A stretch of 64,000 nucleotides of DNA from positions 5,476,067 to 5,540,066 of the forward strand of contig NZ_KK073874.1 in assembly GCF_000585375.1 (NCBI RefSeq), written 5' to 3'. Of the stretch, positions 35,027-43,628 are shown in pieces (position 1 is the first letter of the stretch; each line of letters opens with the position of its first letter). The translations under genes were made by a program, and so were the position numbers. This DNA is from Cryptosporangium arvum DSM 44712 (GTDB lineage Bacteria > Actinomycetota > Actinomycetes > Mycobacteriales > Cryptosporangiaceae). The notes beneath the pieces are model-generated. The model was not told the DNA's origin, did no database searches, and worked only from the letters and a program-made list of their open reading frames with translations.

Positions 35027-36904
35027 ATGATCGTCGTGTTCGGCGGGCGCCGGACCAGCGGAGACAGGGGCGACTTCCCGGTCGCTCACGTCGACTACGT
35101 CGAGGAGCGCGTCAGGCGCCTGCTCACCGGACTCCAACCGGCCCACCTGATCGGCTCCGCCGCGGCCGGCAGCGACCTGATCTTTCTCCGGGCCGCGCTC
35201 GAACTGGGCATTCCGGCAACCGTCGTCCTGGCCGGCGACCAATCGACGTTCGCCGAGAAGAGCGTCGCCGACCAACCGGGATGGAAATCCGTGTTCGATC
35301 GGATCCTCGCATCCCGGCGGATCACCGTCCAGGAGACCGACCCGGCACGGTCGGATGACGAGACCTACCGCGCCGTGAACACGCAAATCGTCACAACGGC
35401 GTTGGCCATGAAGGATTCCCAGGCGGGCACGCAGATTCTCGGTGTACTGGTGAGCGCCGGAGGCACTAACCACACCGAAGATCTGGCCGAGGAACTCCGC
35501 GGAAATTCGATCGACGTACTCCGCGTCGACCCGTCGATTGATCGGAACGACACTCCGCTCGCCTTCGTCGCGATGCCTTTCGGAAACAAACTCGATCCCG
35601 ACCGGCCGCACGAGAACTACCAGTCGAACGCCACCTGGGAACGTCTGCTGTTCCCAGCACTGACTGATGCCGGCTACCGAGCGGTGCGCGCGGACTCGAA
35701 CCCGCAGCCCGCGGTCATCGACGCTCAAATGATCCGCGATCTGCTCCGCGCCGATCTGGTCGTCGCCGACCTCGCGACGCTCAACCCGAACGTGCTCTGG
35801 GAACTGGGGGTTCGGCACACCGCGCAGCGTCGGGGAACGATGGTGATCCACTCCCGGTACGCGCCGATTCCCTTCGATCTCAAGGGCATCTCGATTCGGC
35901 TGTACGAGCGCGCGATGGAGGCGATCACCGACCGACAGGTGTTGGACGGGCTGCGTGAGTTCCGCCAGGCGCTAACCGCGATTGCCGAGCACCGGAGCGA
36001 CCTGGCACACACCGATAGCCCGGTCCACAGCACGGTTCCGACGTTGCGCGTCACCGGCTTGCCGGCGGCCGACAGCCGGAACGTCGACCTCACCGAGATG
36101 GTCAACGTCGCCCACGATCTTTCCGACATACCCGGACTGGTCCGAGCGGCGGAGGCGGCCAAGAACGCGGACATCGCCCAACACAACAGGGCCGCGCTCC
36201 AGCTGAAGGCGGCGGTTCTGATCGAGAAAGCGCGACCGGCGGCAGCGCTCACCATCTTGGAACCTCTCGCCATCGACGACAAGCACCACGACAACGAACG
36301 CCTGCAGCAGACGTACGTGCACGCCTTAGTGCGAGCCGAGCGGAGACCGGAGGACCTGGAGGCCGCGGGAGAACGACTCGCGGACCTCAACCGACGCCAC
36401 CCGGGGTCAGCCGAGACGCTCGGGCTCATCGGAAGTGTCGCCAAAGTGCGCGCCACCCAGCACTTGGGGACCGGCCGGAACGCCCTTCGGGAGTTGCGGC
36501 GCGCCGCCAACGCCTATCAGCAGGGTTTTCTCCTGGTTCCGACCGACTACTATCCCGGCGTCAACGCGGTGACGCTCCTGCGCGTCCTCGCGGGCCATGC
36601 CGTCCACTCCGAGACCGCGGATCGGGACCGCACGGCGACCCTCCGCCTGCTGCCGGTCGTGCGTTTCATGGCTGAGCGCGCGTCGGCGACAGACATCTGG
36701 GCCCAGGCGACTCTCGCCGAACTAGCGCTGCAGGAGCACCTCCTCGGCAACCTTCCGCTCGGTAGAGCCACCGACCTGTACGCGTCGGCCGCCGCCGAGG
36801 CGACCGAGCAACAACGGACGAGCATGGCACGTCAGTTGCAGATGCTGCTCGCTTGGGGAGACCAGGCCGAGGTGATCAATCCTCTACTCGAGGTGATCAC
36901 CTGA
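35027..36904 (+). CDS. SLOG / deoxyribosyltransferase-like / TPR protein, predicted conflict-system sensor
   Basis: A 625-residue cytosolic protein with three parts. Residues 1-170 resemble a SLOG Rossmann domain (IVVFGGRRTSGD, then GSAAAGSD), a class predicted to bind or process nucleotide signals. Residues 178-290 have FVAMPFG and ADLATLNPNVLWELGVRH (Asp248, Glu259), like the TIR-like/nucleoside deoxyribosyltransferase-like domains of bacterial conflict proteins; the ELG Glu corresponds to the nucleophile of deoxyribosyltransferases. Residues 340-625 are helical TPR-like repeats. The ATG follows GAGGGGG. It is 38 bp upstream of a SLATT-type gene. Third positions are less GC-biased than in the neighbours, which suggests transfer. 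Confidence 0.7.
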   Translation: MIVVFGGRRTSGDRGDFPVAHVDYVEERVRRLLTGLQPAHLIGSAAAGSDLIFLRAALELGIPATVVLAGDQSTFAEKSVADQPGWKSVFDRILASRRITVQETDPARSDDETYRAVNTQIVTTALAMKDSQAGTQILGVLVSAGGTNHTEDLAEELRGNSIDVLRVDPSIDRNDTPLAFVAMPFGNKLDPDRPHENYQSNATWERLLFPALTDAGYRAVRADSNPQPAVIDAQMIRDLLRADLVVADLATLNPNVLWELGVRHTAQRRGTMVIHSRYAPIPFDLKGISIRLYERAMEAITDRQVLDGLREFRQALTAIAEHRSDLAHTDSPVHSTVPTLRVTGLPAADSRNVDLTEMVNVAHDLSDIPGLVRAAEAAKNADIAQHNRAALQLKAAVLIEKARPAAALTILEPLAIDDKHHDNERLQQTYVHALVRAERRPEDLEAAGERLADLNRRHPGSAETLGLIGSVAKVRATQHLGTGRNALRELRRAANAYQQGFLLVPTDYYPGVNAVTLLRVLAGHAVHSETADRDRTATLRLLPVVRFMAERASATDIWAQATLAELALQEHLLGNLPLGRATDLYASAAAEATEQQRTSMARQLQMLLAWGDQAEVINPLLEVIT

Positions 36905-36942
36905 TCTACTGTGGTGAGAGGCACCCGGGGACAAGGGGATTC

Positions 36943-37851
36943 GTGGGTCCGTTTCCTGAAGGTTCCGATCACTGGCTCACGGACGAGCACCTTCCGGGGT
37001 TGTTCCGGGCCGCTGATCGCGCGGCGACGGTGGGGCAGCGACACACGCTGATGTGGAATCAGGTGCGGCTCGCCGGCGCGGTGGTGGCGGCGGTCGGCGG
37101 GGCGTTCAGTTTCATGGCCGGGCGGTTCGACCTGTGGGGATTCGTCGGTCTCGCGGGCTTCGTGGCGGCGCTCGTGGCTGAGCTGGTGATGCTCGCGCAG
37201 CGCCCTGAGCAGGAGTGGTACGCCGGGCGCGCGATCGCGGAGTCGGCAAAGACGCTCGCCTGGAAATTCGCGGTCCGCGGCGCGCCGTTCGACGACTCGC
37301 TCCCCGATCGGGACGCGCGTTTGCTGCTGGCCGAACGGCTGCGTGAGATCACGGCCAAGGCGCAAGGGCGGGTCACCGTGCCCACCGGTCCGCACGCGCT
37401 CGTCACCGAAACCATGTTGGCGTTACGCGAGCAGGACCTGCCCACGCGCCGGGCGATCTACCTGCGTCACCGGGTGGACGACCAGCGTGCCTGGTACGAG
37501 CGTAAAGCCGAGGCTCACCGCCGCCGCGGCTCCTGGTGGCAGCTCACTCTCGTCGCGGGTGAGGTCGCGGCCATCCTGATCGCGGCCGGGCGCGCTTTTG
37601 GCATCTGGAAGGCCGACTGGTCCGGGATCATGGCCGCGCTGGTGGCGGCCGCCGCGGCCTGGCTGGTGCTCAAACAGCACTCGTCGCTCGCGTCGGCGTA
37701 TGCGGTGACCACCAACGAGCTGGGCCTGGCCGCCGAGCAGCTGTCGACGGCGTCCGACCAGGACTGGCCCCAGGCGGTGGCCGACGCCGAAGAGGCCATC
37801 AGCCGCGAGCACACCATGTGGCTGGCCTCACGCAACGACCACAGCCACTAG
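36943..37851 (+). CDS. SLATT-type (DUF4231-like) membrane effector with tandem 2TM units
   Basis: A 302-residue protein made of two similar units, each with two transmembrane helices and a long cytoplasmic helical tail. Helices lie at about 43-60, 64-84, 199-218 and 226-244. The segment EWYAGRAIAESAKTLAWKFAVRGAPF is typical of the DUF4231/SLATT_3-SLATT_1 group. SLATT proteins (SMODS- and SLOG-associated 2TM) are predicted pore-forming effectors. The GTG at 36943 has AAGGGG upstream and removes an N-terminal run that overlaps the SLOG gene. No other membrane gene intervenes, so these two form a candidate pair. Confidence 0.75.
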   Translation: MGPFPEGSDHWLTDEHLPGLFRAADRAATVGQRHTLMWNQVRLAGAVVAAVGGAFSFMAGRFDLWGFVGLAGFVAALVAELVMLAQRPEQEWYAGRAIAESAKTLAWKFAVRGAPFDDSLPDRDARLLLAERLREITAKAQGRVTVPTGPHALVTETMLALREQDLPTRRAIYLRHRVDDQRAWYERKAEAHRRRGSWWQLTLVAGEVAAILIAAGRAFGIWKADWSGIMAALVAAAAAWLVLKQHSSLASAYAVTTNELGLAAEQLSTASDQDWPQAVADAEEAISREHTMWLASRNDHSH

Positions 37852-37900
37852 ATCGTGTCCTGCGAATCCATGCCCGGCTACGGCTCGCCCAGAACACCAC

Positions 37901-39007
37901 CTAGAGCGAGGCCACCTCGGCGGCGGTCAGCGCGGAATCGTAGACCTTGACGTTGTCGATGTTGCCGCGGAACCAGTCGGCGTCGCGGCCGTTGAACTTC
38001 GCCCGGCCGACGGCGAACTCGCCCTTCGACGCGAACGCGGCCGCGTACTTCGCGGTGCCCTGCGGCGCCCCGTCGACGTACAGGCGTAGCTGAGCGGCTT
38101 TCGCGTCGAAGACGCCGACCAGGCGGACCCAGGTCATCGTCTTCGCCGGTGCGGTGGACAGGGCGCGGGTCCCGGCCGCGTTCGGCGTGTCCCCGGCCAC
38201 CCGGGAGAAGGCCCACTTCTTCTCGGCCGACGAGTACTGGAGGAAGAACGCGCTGTTGACGGCGCCGTCCTGGCTCACCGCGGTCTGGTAACCCTCGGTG
38301 TTCACCAGGAACACCGAGGCCGCGACGGTGAAGCTGCTCCGCGGGGCGGTGTCGAGCACGGCGCCCGGCGTCGTCAGCTGACTGTTCCTGCCGTTGAAGG
38401 CGCCGGAGCCGCCGGCGGCGGTGACGTTCGACGCGGTGAGGTCGCGGCCGCCGGTCTCGGCGTCTCCCCGGCCCCCGTCGACGCTCCAGGCCGCGACCGG
38501 TCGCGGCCCGGCGGGAACCGGTGCGGCGGCGCTCGGGACGGCGGGGCTCGGGGCCGCGGCGCTCGGGGTGGCGCCGCTCGGGCCGGCCGGCGACACCGAC
38601 GGCGAGGCCGCCGGGGACGCCGCGGACGGGGACGCCGACCCGCCGGACGCGGTGCGCTCCTCGCTCCCGAACACTCCGCTGACCAGCACGACCCCGCCCA
38701 GGACCGCGACCGCGAGCACGGCCGCCAGGGCGACGAGCACGCCCAGGCGCCGCTTCGACGCGGGGGCCTCCGGTGGCCCGTCGAAACTCGGCACCGCCGA
38801 CGGGTCGGCCAGCACGAACGGCGCCGCGGCCGGTTGCCCCCACGGGTCCGACGTCACTTCGGTCGGCGCTTCCGCGCCGGTCGCAGCCGGTGCCCCGGCC
38901 GGGTCAGCCGGTGCCCCGGCCGGGTCGGCCGGGGAGTTCAGGAGGACGGTTTCCCGATCCAGCGAGACGGTTTCCTCGTGGTGTGACCCGGGCCTGTCCT
39001 GCGGCAC
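37901..39007 (-). CDS. Membrane-anchored LamG/concanavalin-like protein
   Basis: A 368-residue protein. About 85 cytoplasmic Pro/Ala-rich residues with a short tandem repeat are followed by a transmembrane helix (about 92-115), a Ser/Ala/Pro linker, and a LamG-like jelly-roll from about 185 (FTVAASVFL, TWVRLVGVFD, LRLYVDGAPQG, FRGNIDNVKVYDSALTAAEV). LamG domains bind carbohydrates or proteins at the surface. It is not an enzyme as far as can be seen. It is convergent with the SLATT-type gene, with 49 bp between stops. Confidence 0.8.
   Translation of the reverse strand: MPQDRPGSHHEETVSLDRETVLLNSPADPAGAPADPAGAPAATGAEAPTEVTSDPWGQPAAAPFVLADPSAVPSFDGPPEAPASKRRLGVLVALAAVLAVAVLGGVVLVSGVFGSEERTASGGSASPSAASPAASPSVSPAGPSGATPSAAAPSPAVPSAAAPVPAGPRPVAAWSVDGGRGDAETGGRDLTASNVTAAGGSGAFNGRNSQLTTPGAVLDTAPRSSFTVAASVFLVNTEGYQTAVSQDGAVNSAFFLQYSSAEKKWAFSRVAGDTPNAAGTRALSTAPAKTMTWVRLVGVFDAKAAQLRLYVDGAPQGTAKYAAAFASKGEFAVGRAKFNGRDADWFRGNIDNVKVYDSALTAAEVASL
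38886..38927. repeat. Two 21-bp tandem copies inside the LamG gene
   Basis: The unit GCCGGTGCCCCGGCCGGGTC plus one variable base occurs at 38886-38906 and 38907-38927, with a partial third copy after it. It encodes the repeated residues ADPAGAP of the cytoplasmic segment on the minus strand. It is an in-frame minisatellite that could vary in copy number. Confidence 0.8.
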
Positions 39008-39052
39008 GTCGGAACCCTTCTGAATCGATCGAAGGACCCCACTCTATCCACA

Positions 39053-40083
39053 GTGGTAACTCGGGCTTCAGCGGCCCGAGGTAGCGTCGGAGCCGTACGT
39101 CCCGAGTTCCTCTGGTACATCCCGAACGAGGTCACCGCCGGGCACCGCGGCGACGCCGTCGTGGGGAACCACAACAGCCTGGCGACGCTCACCGCGCACG
39201 CGCTGGCGATCGAGGCCCGCACGACCACGTTCCAGCCGCTGGTCGCCGTCCGGCCCGGCTATTGCCACCCGGCGCACTTCGTCGCGTCGGCGGCCACGCT
39301 CGACCCCCTGAGCGGCGGCCGGGTGCTCGTCAACGTCGTCTCCGGCCGGATGACCCGGCGGCCTACGGGGACACCGACGGTGATCAGGCCCAGCGCTACG
39401 CCCGCACGGCCGAGTTCCTGCGGATCGTGCGGGCGCTCTGGACGCGCGAGCGGGTGACGCTGCCCGGCGAGTTCTTCTCGGTCACCGACTCGACGCTCCG
39501 GCTGCGCCCGGTGGCCAGGGCCGGTCGCGCGCATCCTCGGCTTTACTTCGGCGGCGCCTCCGCGGCGGCCGAGCGGGTCGCCGCCGCCGAGGCCGACGTC
39601 CAGCTGTTCTGGGCGAGCCGCTGGACGGCATCCGGGACCGCATCGCGCGGCTCCGGCGGCTGAGCGCCGAGGTCGGCCGGGAACACGCCCCGCTGGAGTT
39701 CGGCCTCCGCGTCACCACGGTGGTGCGCGGCACCACCGGGCAGGCCTGGGCCGACGCGGAGGCCCGGGTGGCCGCGCTGGCCGACGGCCGGATCGCGGGC
39801 GGCCCGAACTGGGACGCCGCGGTCGGCCAGCAACGCCTGCAGGAGCTGTCCGCACGGGGCGACGTCCTCGACGACAACCTCGCACCGCCCCCGGCCGCTA
39901 CGGCGCGGCCGGCGCGGGCACCACCTGGCTCGTCGGCTCAGCCGAGGACGCCGCGGCGCCGCTGCGCCGGTGCGCCGGTGCCGCGCACTCGGCGTCACCC
40001 ACTTCGTCCTCTCCGACACGCCGTACCTACCGGAACTCGAGCGCCAGGGCCGCCAACTGCTCCCGCAGCTTGCCTCGGACTAG
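39053..40083 (+). pseudogene. Frameshifted luciferase-like (SsuD-type) monooxygenase gene
   Basis: The remains of an FMNH2-dependent luciferase-like monooxygenase are spread over several frames. EFLWYIPNEVTAGHRGD...GGRVLVNVVSGR is in one frame. DDPAAYGDTDGDQAQRYARTAEF...RLYFGGASAAA is in the next. LSAEVGREHAPLEFGLRVTTVVRG is in the third. YGAAGAGTTWLVGSAEDAAAP and GVTHFVLSDTPYLPELERQG follow after further shifts. At least four frame changes, near 39350, 39610, 39890 and 39980, break the gene. It keeps family order from start to stop (TAG at 40081), so decay seems recent. A sequencing artefact in one or more places cannot be excluded. Confidence 0.85.
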
Positions 40084-40110
40084 CTCGAGGCAGCCGACCC
40101 CTGCGAACAT

Positions 40111-41535
40111 TTACCGGCGGATTATCTTCAGTGCGTTCTGAATTGCCAACGTCGTCTCGGGGTCGAGATCCACCAGGTCGGCCAGATCGTCCAATGCACC
40201 GCCGACGGACCTCATGACATCGGACCGGATTTCGGCCCGGAGATACTCGAAGCCTTCGGTGTAGACCTGCAGCCCCTCAGTAATCCGCCCGGTGAACAGC
40301 AGACAATCCCCGTAGTCGAAGAACCGGAACCCGGCTTCTATTTGCCGCTCCAGACTACTGCCCTGCTCCGCGGCTTGATCCTTCGCGTACTGAAGCTCGA
40401 ACTGGCAGAGCGGGAGAGCTTTGCCGAATCGGGCCTTCGCATCCGTCAACGCAGAAGAGTCGAGCCCGCTCAACATCAGGCCGATGCGGGCGACGTTGAG
40501 AAGCGGGTAGACATCCCGCGGGGAGATCAAGGACGCTTTCTCATACAACTCCTTGGCCTCTTTCAAAGCCTCCCAGTCGACGTTCCCCGCACCCCCGCTG
40601 AGCGCTATACGGCGCTTCACCCCGCCGAGGACACTCATCGCATCGACGTCCGCGGGGGCAAGGTTGATGCCGCGCTTCAGTGCGGGAATGGCCGCATCCA
40701 GTTGTCCCGACTTGCTGAGCACGACACCCAGCTCCCGCCAATAATTCGAGGTTCGAGGTGAGAGCTCCGTAGCTTTCCGCAAATGCTGAACGGCGTCGTC
40801 GTCCGCGTCACCGGATTCGCGGAGCGCTCGTCCGAGCTGGAAGTGTCCCTCGGGGGTGAAGGGGTTCACTTCCACCGCGAGTTGGAGCAGGTGGATCTTC
40901 GTCTGCAGTGTCGAGGACCTGGCCGCCGCATCGAGATAGCTGTCTCCGTATTTCTGCTGAAGCTCCTCGATTCTGGACTCCAAAGCCTTTATCCGTGCGG
41001 ACGGCACGGTGATGAACTCAGCACCGTCGCGAACCGGACTGTCGGTTTTCGCCACTTGTCGAGCTTTGAGACCAACCAGGACTGCATTGACGATTCGCTC
41101 GATAGAGCTCTCGAGCTGGTCGGGGTCGTTGGAATACGGCTGCGCGCGCGCGGCCACCACGTTGAACGGCAGATCCGCCGGGTCCTGGGCTATCAGTACG
41201 GTGACACCGTCACTCATGGCCCAGCGCACACCGAGTTCCAAGTAGACGTTCGCATTCGCACCGGTCAGGTCCACAAGATAGACATCAGCCAACCATGCTT
41301 CGCTGTACATGGACCGGTAGATCGATCCGGGCTGGTCTTTGTCCTTCTCGACTATGAGCTCGACCGGCCGATCAAGCCGCGCCTCCAGTTGTTCCCGAAC
41401 CTTGCCGTAAAGGCGACGTTTGATCTGGTCGGGATTGGCCCAGCCCGCCCTGATGCCCATATCGGATCCGGGCATGGCGACGAAGACTCGCAGGATCGGA
41501 CGGTCGCCCGGAGAGCTCACCTCACCTGGGGCCAT
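40111..41535 (-). CDS. TIR/deoxyribosyltransferase-like domain protein with TPR repeats
   Basis: A 474-residue protein. Residues 1-150 hold a domain like the middle domain of the SLOG protein at 35027: VFVAMPGSDMGIRAGW, WLADVYLVDLTGANANVYLELGVRWA, TVLIAQDPADLPFNV. A coiled segment and about five TPR-like repeats follow (NPFTPEGHFQLGRALRESG, SPRTSNYWRELGVVLSKSG, LAPADVDAMSVLGG). No SLOG domain or membrane segment is present. It probably senses through the TPR part and acts through the N-terminal fold, but neither is shown. The base composition is less GC-rich than that of the paa genes next to it. ATG 41535 or GTG 41544 could be the start. Confidence 0.65.
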   Translation of the reverse strand: MAPGEVSSPGDRPILRVFVAMPGSDMGIRAGWANPDQIKRRLYGKVREQLEARLDRPVELIVEKDKDQPGSIYRSMYSEAWLADVYLVDLTGANANVYLELGVRWAMSDGVTVLIAQDPADLPFNVVAARAQPYSNDPDQLESSIERIVNAVLVGLKARQVAKTDSPVRDGAEFITVPSARIKALESRIEELQQKYGDSYLDAAARSSTLQTKIHLLQLAVEVNPFTPEGHFQLGRALRESGDADDDAVQHLRKATELSPRTSNYWRELGVVLSKSGQLDAAIPALKRGINLAPADVDAMSVLGGVKRRIALSGGAGNVDWEALKEAKELYEKASLISPRDVYPLLNVARIGLMLSGLDSSALTDAKARFGKALPLCQFELQYAKDQAAEQGSSLERQIEAGFRFFDYGDCLLFTGRITEGLQVYTEGFEYLRAEIRSDVMRSVGGALDDLADLVDLDPETTLAIQNALKIIRR

Positions 41536-41568
41536 ACCGACCACGGTAGCAAAGCGGTTGCGACGTCC

Positions 41569-42867
41569 TCAGCGCTTCGGGCGTTCGTCGATTATCCGGC
41601 GCATCTTGCCGACCGAGCGCTCGATCCCGCCCGGCTCCACCACCTCGACGCTCACCGACACCCCGATCCGGTTCCTGATCGACCGCTCGAGGTGCTCCCC
41701 CGCGTCGCCCGCCGCCACGCCGTCGCGCCGTTCGACCCGGACGGTCATCGAGTCCAGGTGGCCGCTGCGGTCGAGGACGCACTGGAAGTGGGGGCTGAGC
41801 GGCGCGATGCCGAGGATCAGCTCCTCGATCTGGGTCGGGAACAGGTTGACCCCGCGCAGGATGATCATGTCGTCGGTACGGCCGGTGATCTTCTCGATCC
41901 GGCGCATCGACCGGGCGGTGCCGGGCAGCAGCCGGGTCAGGTCGCGGGTGCGGTAGCGGACGATCGGCATCGCCTGCTTGGTCAGCGAGGTGAACACGAG
42001 TTCGCCCTCCTCGCCGTCGGGCAGCACCTCGCCGGTGATCGGGTCGATCACCTCGGGGTAGAAGTGGTCCTCCCAGACGTGCAGGCCGTCCTTCGTCTCG
42101 ACGCACTCGCTGGCGACGCCGGGGCCGATGACCTCGGACAACCCGTAGATGTCGACCGCGTGCATGTCGAGGCGCCGTTCGATCTCCCGGCGCATGTCGT
42201 TGGTCCACGGCTCGGCTCCGAAGATGCCGACCTGGAGCGACGTCGTAGCCGGGTCGACGCCCTGGCGCTCCAGCTCGTCGATCAGCGCGAGCATGTAGGA
42301 GGGGGTCACCATGATGATCTCGGGGCGGAAGTCCCGGATGAGCTGCACCTGACGCTCGGTCATGCCGCCCGAGACCGGCACGACCGTGCACCCGAGCCGC
42401 TCCGCGCCGGCGTGGGCGCCGAGACCGCCGGTGAACAGGCCGTAGCCGTAGGCGTTGTGCAGGATCATGCCGCGGCGGCCGCCGGCGGCGCGGATGCTGC
42501 GTGCCACCACGTCGGCCCACGTGTCGAGGTCGTCCCGGGTGTAACCGACGACGGTTGGGCGGCCGGTCGTGCCCGACGACGCGTGGATCCGGACGACGTC
42601 CTCGCGCGGCACCGCGAACAGGCCGAACGGGTAGTTGCGACGCAGGTCCTCCTTCGTGGTGAACGGCAGGAGAGCCAGGTCGTCCAGGGTCTTGACGTCG
42701 TCGGGGTGCGCGCCGGCGTCGTCGAACGCGGCCCGGTAGTGCGCGACGTTGTCGTAGGCGTGCCGGATCGTCCGGCGCAGGCGCCGGGTCTGCAGCGCGC
42801 GGAGCTCGTCGCGGGACGCGGTCTCGATCGGGTCCAGGTCGCCGGGCCGGGGGCTCAGATCCTTCAC
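41569..42867 (-). CDS. paaK: Phenylacetate-CoA ligase
   Basis: A 432-residue adenylate-forming ligase that activates phenylacetate to phenylacetyl-CoA, the first step of the pathway. Family motifs are IHASSGTTGRPTVVGYT (phosphate loop), SEVIGPGVASECVETKDGLHVWEDHFYPEVIDP, YRTRDLTRLLPG, and RTDDMIILRGVNLFPTQIE. The length matches PaaK (about 435). The GTG start overlaps the stop of the upstream enoyl-CoA hydratase gene. It is the last gene of the minus-strand arm. Confidence 0.93.
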   Translation of the reverse strand: MKDLSPRPGDLDPIETASRDELRALQTRRLRRTIRHAYDNVAHYRAAFDDAGAHPDDVKTLDDLALLPFTTKEDLRRNYPFGLFAVPREDVVRIHASSGTTGRPTVVGYTRDDLDTWADVVARSIRAAGGRRGMILHNAYGYGLFTGGLGAHAGAERLGCTVVPVSGGMTERQVQLIRDFRPEIIMVTPSYMLALIDELERQGVDPATTSLQVGIFGAEPWTNDMRREIERRLDMHAVDIYGLSEVIGPGVASECVETKDGLHVWEDHFYPEVIDPITGEVLPDGEEGELVFTSLTKQAMPIVRYRTRDLTRLLPGTARSMRRIEKITGRTDDMIILRGVNLFPTQIEELILGIAPLSPHFQCVLDRSGHLDSMTVRVERRDGVAAGDAGEHLERSIRNRIGVSVSVEVVEPGGIERSVGKMRRIIDERPKR

Positions 42868-43628
42868 GGCGCCTCCCCGGTGAACGTGGGCTGCCGCTTG
42901 GCGAGGAACGCCTCCACCGCACCCTGGTGGTCCTTGGTCAGGCCGAGCCCGGCCTGCGCCCGCGCTTCGGCGGCCAGCACCGCGTCGAGCTGCTGGGCGA
43001 ACAGATGCTTCGTCGCGACGTACGCCGCGGTCGGTCCCTGGGCGAGCGTGGCCACCAGCGCGCGGGCGGCGGCGGGCAGCTCGTCCCGGCCCACGGTCGT
43101 CGCCCCCAGGTCGGCGGGCGTGAACGGCGTGCCGAGCAGCACCAGCTCGCGGGCCCTGGCCACCCCGACCGCCGCCGACAGCGTCGCGGTCAGCCCCGAG
43201 TCGCAGGTGAGGCCGATCGCGGTGAACGCGGTGGCCAGCGTCGCGCCGTCGGCGAAGAGCCGGACGTCGCAGGCGAGCGCGAGCGCGAGGCCGGCGCCGA
43301 CCGCGGTCCCGTTGACGCCGGCGACGACGGGCTTGTCCATCGTGGCCAGCAGGCGCACCACCGGCGCGTAGTCGCGCTCGACGGTGTCGAACGCCGAGCC
43401 CGCGTCCGCACGCAGCGTTTCGGCGTGTTCACCCAGGTCCTGGCCGACGCAGAACGCGGTGCCTGCGCCGGTGAGCAGCACCGCACGCACACCGTCGTCG
43501 GCGGCGACCTCCGCCAGCGCCGCGCGCAGGGCCGCCTTGGTGGCGGCGTCCAGCGCGTTGCGCCGCGCGGGCCGGTTGAGCGTGACGATCGCGGCCGCAC
43601 CGTCGCGTTCGAGCAGCACCTCGCTCAT
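42864..43628 (-). CDS. paaG: Enoyl-CoA hydratase/isomerase, PaaG-like
   Basis: A 254-residue crotonase-fold protein. The oxyanion-hole segments are FCVGQDLGEHAETLR and VNGTAVGAGLALALACDV. The downstream FTAIGLTCDSGLTATLSAAVG resembles PaaG, the ring-1,2-epoxyphenylacetyl-CoA isomerase that forms oxepin-CoA. The ATGA overlap with paaZ and GTGA overlap with paaK fit that role. The choice between PaaG and PaaB-type hydratase functions rests on similarity and position. Confidence 0.8.
   Translation of the reverse strand: MSEVLLERDGAAAIVTLNRPARRNALDAATKAALRAALAEVAADDGVRAVLLTGAGTAFCVGQDLGEHAETLRADAGSAFDTVERDYAPVVRLLATMDKPVVAGVNGTAVGAGLALALACDVRLFADGATLATAFTAIGLTCDSGLTATLSAAVGVARARELVLLGTPFTPADLGATTVGRDELPAAARALVATLAQGPTAAYVATKHLFAQQLDAVLAAEARAQAGLGLTKDHQGAVEAFLAKRQPTFTGEAP

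Noticed and set aside
39340-39365. Programmed ribosomal frameshifting in the luciferase-like gene
   Set aside because: There are at least four separate shifts and no slippery sequence with a structured pause at the first. Decay or assembly error is simpler.
34921-41560. A prophage or integrative element
   Set aside because: No integrase, transposase, phage structural gene, or attachment repeat could be seen at the edges.
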